From: Deltaproteobacteria bacterium | Lineage (GTDB): Bacteria; Desulfobacterota_B; Binatia; UBA9968 | Direction: 5' to 3' | NCBI GenBank assembly: GCA_022545745.1 | Contig: JACZQL010000159.1 | Coordinates: 1 to 5,165, forward strand | DNA length: 5,165 bases | Made by a program: the position numbers and the translations under genes | Shown: positions 3,964 to 5,165 of the stretch, one piece after another | Layout: each line of letters opens with the position of its first letter | Position numbering within the stretch: the first letter of the stretch is position 1 | The notes under the pieces: model-generated | Database searches by the model: none | Seen by the model: only the letters and a program-made list of their open reading frames with translations | Told to the model about the DNA's origin: nothing

Positions 3964-5165
3964 ATGGCGATCATCGATGCTGACGCACATGTAGTCGAGT
4001 GGGAACGAACCTGGGAGTACATGGGTGAAGGTGAGAGGGCTTTTGCTCCCCGGGTGATGGTATTCAAGGATCAGCCTCAGGAGGCGTCCGGCAGACGGCG
4101 TGGCAGCGAGTTCTGGAAGATTGGGGGGCGGGTCTTTGCGAAGGACCAGAACATCGGTTTTGACACGCCTAGGGAGACGCGGGAGATGGAGGACGTGAAA
4201 GCCCGACTCGCCCATATGGATAAGCTGGGAGTGGATGTTCAGGTCCTCTACCCGAGCCTCTTTCTAAGGGTACTCACACCCTTACCACATGTGGACACGG
4301 CTCTATGCAAGAGTTACAACCGGTGGCTCGCGGATATTTGGAAGGCAGGGAAGGGCCGTCTGCGCTGGGTGGTCATCCCACCGCTTCACTATATTGAGAA
4401 AGCCATTGAAGAGTTAAACTTCGGTAAGGAGAACGGAGCGTGCGGGGTCTTTATACGAGGGGTCGAAGGGGACAAGCTTCCCACAGAACCGCATTTCTTC
4501 CCTCTTTACGAAGAGGCTAGCCGGTTGGGGATGCCTATCTGTGTCCATGCCTCGCAGGGAAACCTGGACATGTTTGACATCTTCGGCCAAGGGGCCAGCT
4601 TGGCCCAATTCAAGTTCGGCCCGATCAACTTGTTTGGCAGCCTCATTACCACAGGATTGCCGCAAAAGTTTCCAGATCTACGATGGGCCTTCGTTGAGGT
4701 CAGCGCCGAGTGGATTCCCTACGTGATGAACCACCTGGAAATCGGCTATCGTAAGAGAGGTGACGCCTGGCCAGGTCGGGAATTTCTCAAGGATAACCAT
4801 ATCTATGTGCGTTGCCAGACCAGCGATGACCTGCCTTATATTTTAGAACATGTGGGAGATGACCATATTGTGCTGGGAACTGATTACGGGCACAACGACA
4901 CCGCATCTGAGATCAACGCCCTGCGGAAGCTGAATGCCAGGAAGATCGGCGTCGTTCAGCTCGCGGACCCGCCTCGCGCGCCGGCCCCCGAGGATGACTA
5001 CCTCACCCTTTCCGGGTTCGAGGTCGTGGCCTCCAAAGGGGTCGGGTCCAAAGCGTCGGAGCTGGGCATCATCCTCGACGCGGCGCTCGCCCTCGCCGCC
5101 GAAGAGGCCCGCGCCCATCTTGCGGGTGAAGGCGACTTCGATTTCGATCCCCTGGGCGGCGCAGA
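3964..5165 (+). CDS. Second Amidohydrolase_2 family enzyme, 3' part replaced by foreign GC-rich sequence, open at window end
   Basis: The gene starts at ATG 3964, with AAAGGAG six bases upstream, and stays open to the window end (400 complete codons). Residues 1-325 are an Amidohydrolase_2 paralogue of the preceding gene: DADAHVVE (Asp7, His9), GVDVQVLYPSL, MPICVHAS (His195), FPDLRWAFVEVSAEWIP (Glu245), VLGTDYGHND (Asp307), and EINALRKL. The family normally ends about 20-30 residues later with a D-N-[AP]-x-x-[LF]-[YF] helix. Here the sequence instead turns at about residue 326 into an Ala/Glu/Leu-rich tail with no such motif. Codon third-position GC rises from about 48% (4741-4860) to about 82% (4942-5160), so the tail is coding DNA of different origin. 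The amidohydrolase call is firm; the fused C-terminus is probably an assembly artefact. Confidence 0.85.
   Translation, partial: MAIIDADAHVVEWERTWEYMGEGERAFAPRVMVFKDQPQEASGRRRGSEFWKIGGRVFAKDQNIGFDTPRETREMEDVKARLAHMDKLGVDVQVLYPSLFLRVLTPLPHVDTALCKSYNRWLADIWKAGKGRLRWVVIPPLHYIEKAIEELNFGKENGACGVFIRGVEGDKLPTEPHFFPLYEEASRLGMPICVHASQGNLDMFDIFGQGASLAQFKFGPINLFGSLITTGLPQKFPDLRWAFVEVSAEWIPYVMNHLEIGYRKRGDAWPGREFLKDNHIYVRCQTSDDLPYILEHVGDDHIVLGTDYGHNDTASEINALRKLNARKIGVVQLADPPRAPAPEDDYLTLSGFEVVASKGVGSKASELGIILDAALALAAEEARAHLAGEGDFDFDPLGGA
4942..5165 (+). other. GC-rich foreign coding tail, in frame with the amidohydrolase, family not recognised
   Basis: GC content is about 69% over 4981-5160, against about 52% in 4741-4860. 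Only 13 of 73 codons (4942-5160) end in A or T, so this frame is a genuine coding frame. The translation includes KIGVVQLADPP, YLTLSGFEVVASKGVGSK, ELGIILDAALALAAEEARAHL and DFDFDPLGG. The segment 'ALR-K-x-x-A-R-K-I-G-V-V ... GFEVV' loosely recalls Asp/Glu racemase or maleate isomerase-like folds, but the rest does not fit well and I do not assign a function. Confidence 0.55.

Noticed and set aside
3667..4215. 182-codon - strand frame spanning the gap between the two amidohydrolases
   Set aside because: It is antisense to the conserved ends of both enzymes, no ribosome binding site was identified, and its sequence looks like antisense translation.
4843..5118. 91-codon - strand frame across the right junction
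   Set aside because: Third-position GC strongly favours the + frame, and the - frame translation is Gly/Arg-rich with no family signal.

Overview
The window comes from a bacterium of moderate GC content, roughly 52-58% in the coding regions. Genes have good Shine-Dalgarno sites and one sigma70-type promoter is visible. An uncultured environmental lineage, rich in Amidohydrolase_2 enzymes and TAXI-type binding proteins, is likely. That is inferred from gene content and repeat-laden intergenic DNA; no marker gene fixes the phylum. All genes I accept are on the + strand.

Layout. (1) Positions 47-1180 hold an open frame that looks chimeric. The first ~39 codons are the NAD-binding start of a UDP-glucose 4-epimerase (GalE). 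The rest is a RidA/YjgF-family protein with the second half of one Rid domain followed by two more Rid domains. (2) Positions 1181-1860 carry no gene. They hold a T-poor AGCAA/AAAGC-rich tract, a 312-bp nested palindrome made of 'CCGCAGATTTACGC' repeats around two perfect hairpins, and then a promoter with an overlapping dyad. (3) Positions 1864-5165 form a tight operon: a TAXI-like solute-binding protein with no signal peptide, then two divergent Amidohydrolase_2 (ACMSD-like TIM-barrel) enzymes with gaps of 12 and 36 bp. The second is open to the window end and switches at about 4940 to a GC-rich tail that does not look like amidohydrolase.

How the genes may work together. Two metal-dependent hydrolase/decarboxylase-type enzymes with a cytosolic TAXI-like protein suggest a small catabolic module for an organic acid, lactone or amide of unknown identity. 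The binding protein might sense or hold the substrate. The Rid protein upstream is separated by repeat DNA and need not belong to this module. All three of its Rid domains lack the arginine needed for imine deamination.

Caution. Both ends (about 1-163 and about 4942-5165) differ in composition and family from the adjoining DNA, and both join in frame inside a gene. This is what assembly or amplification chimeras at contig ends look like. The two 'fusion proteins' should not be treated as biology until reads across the junctions are checked. The interior, about 170-4930, reads as coherent sequence.
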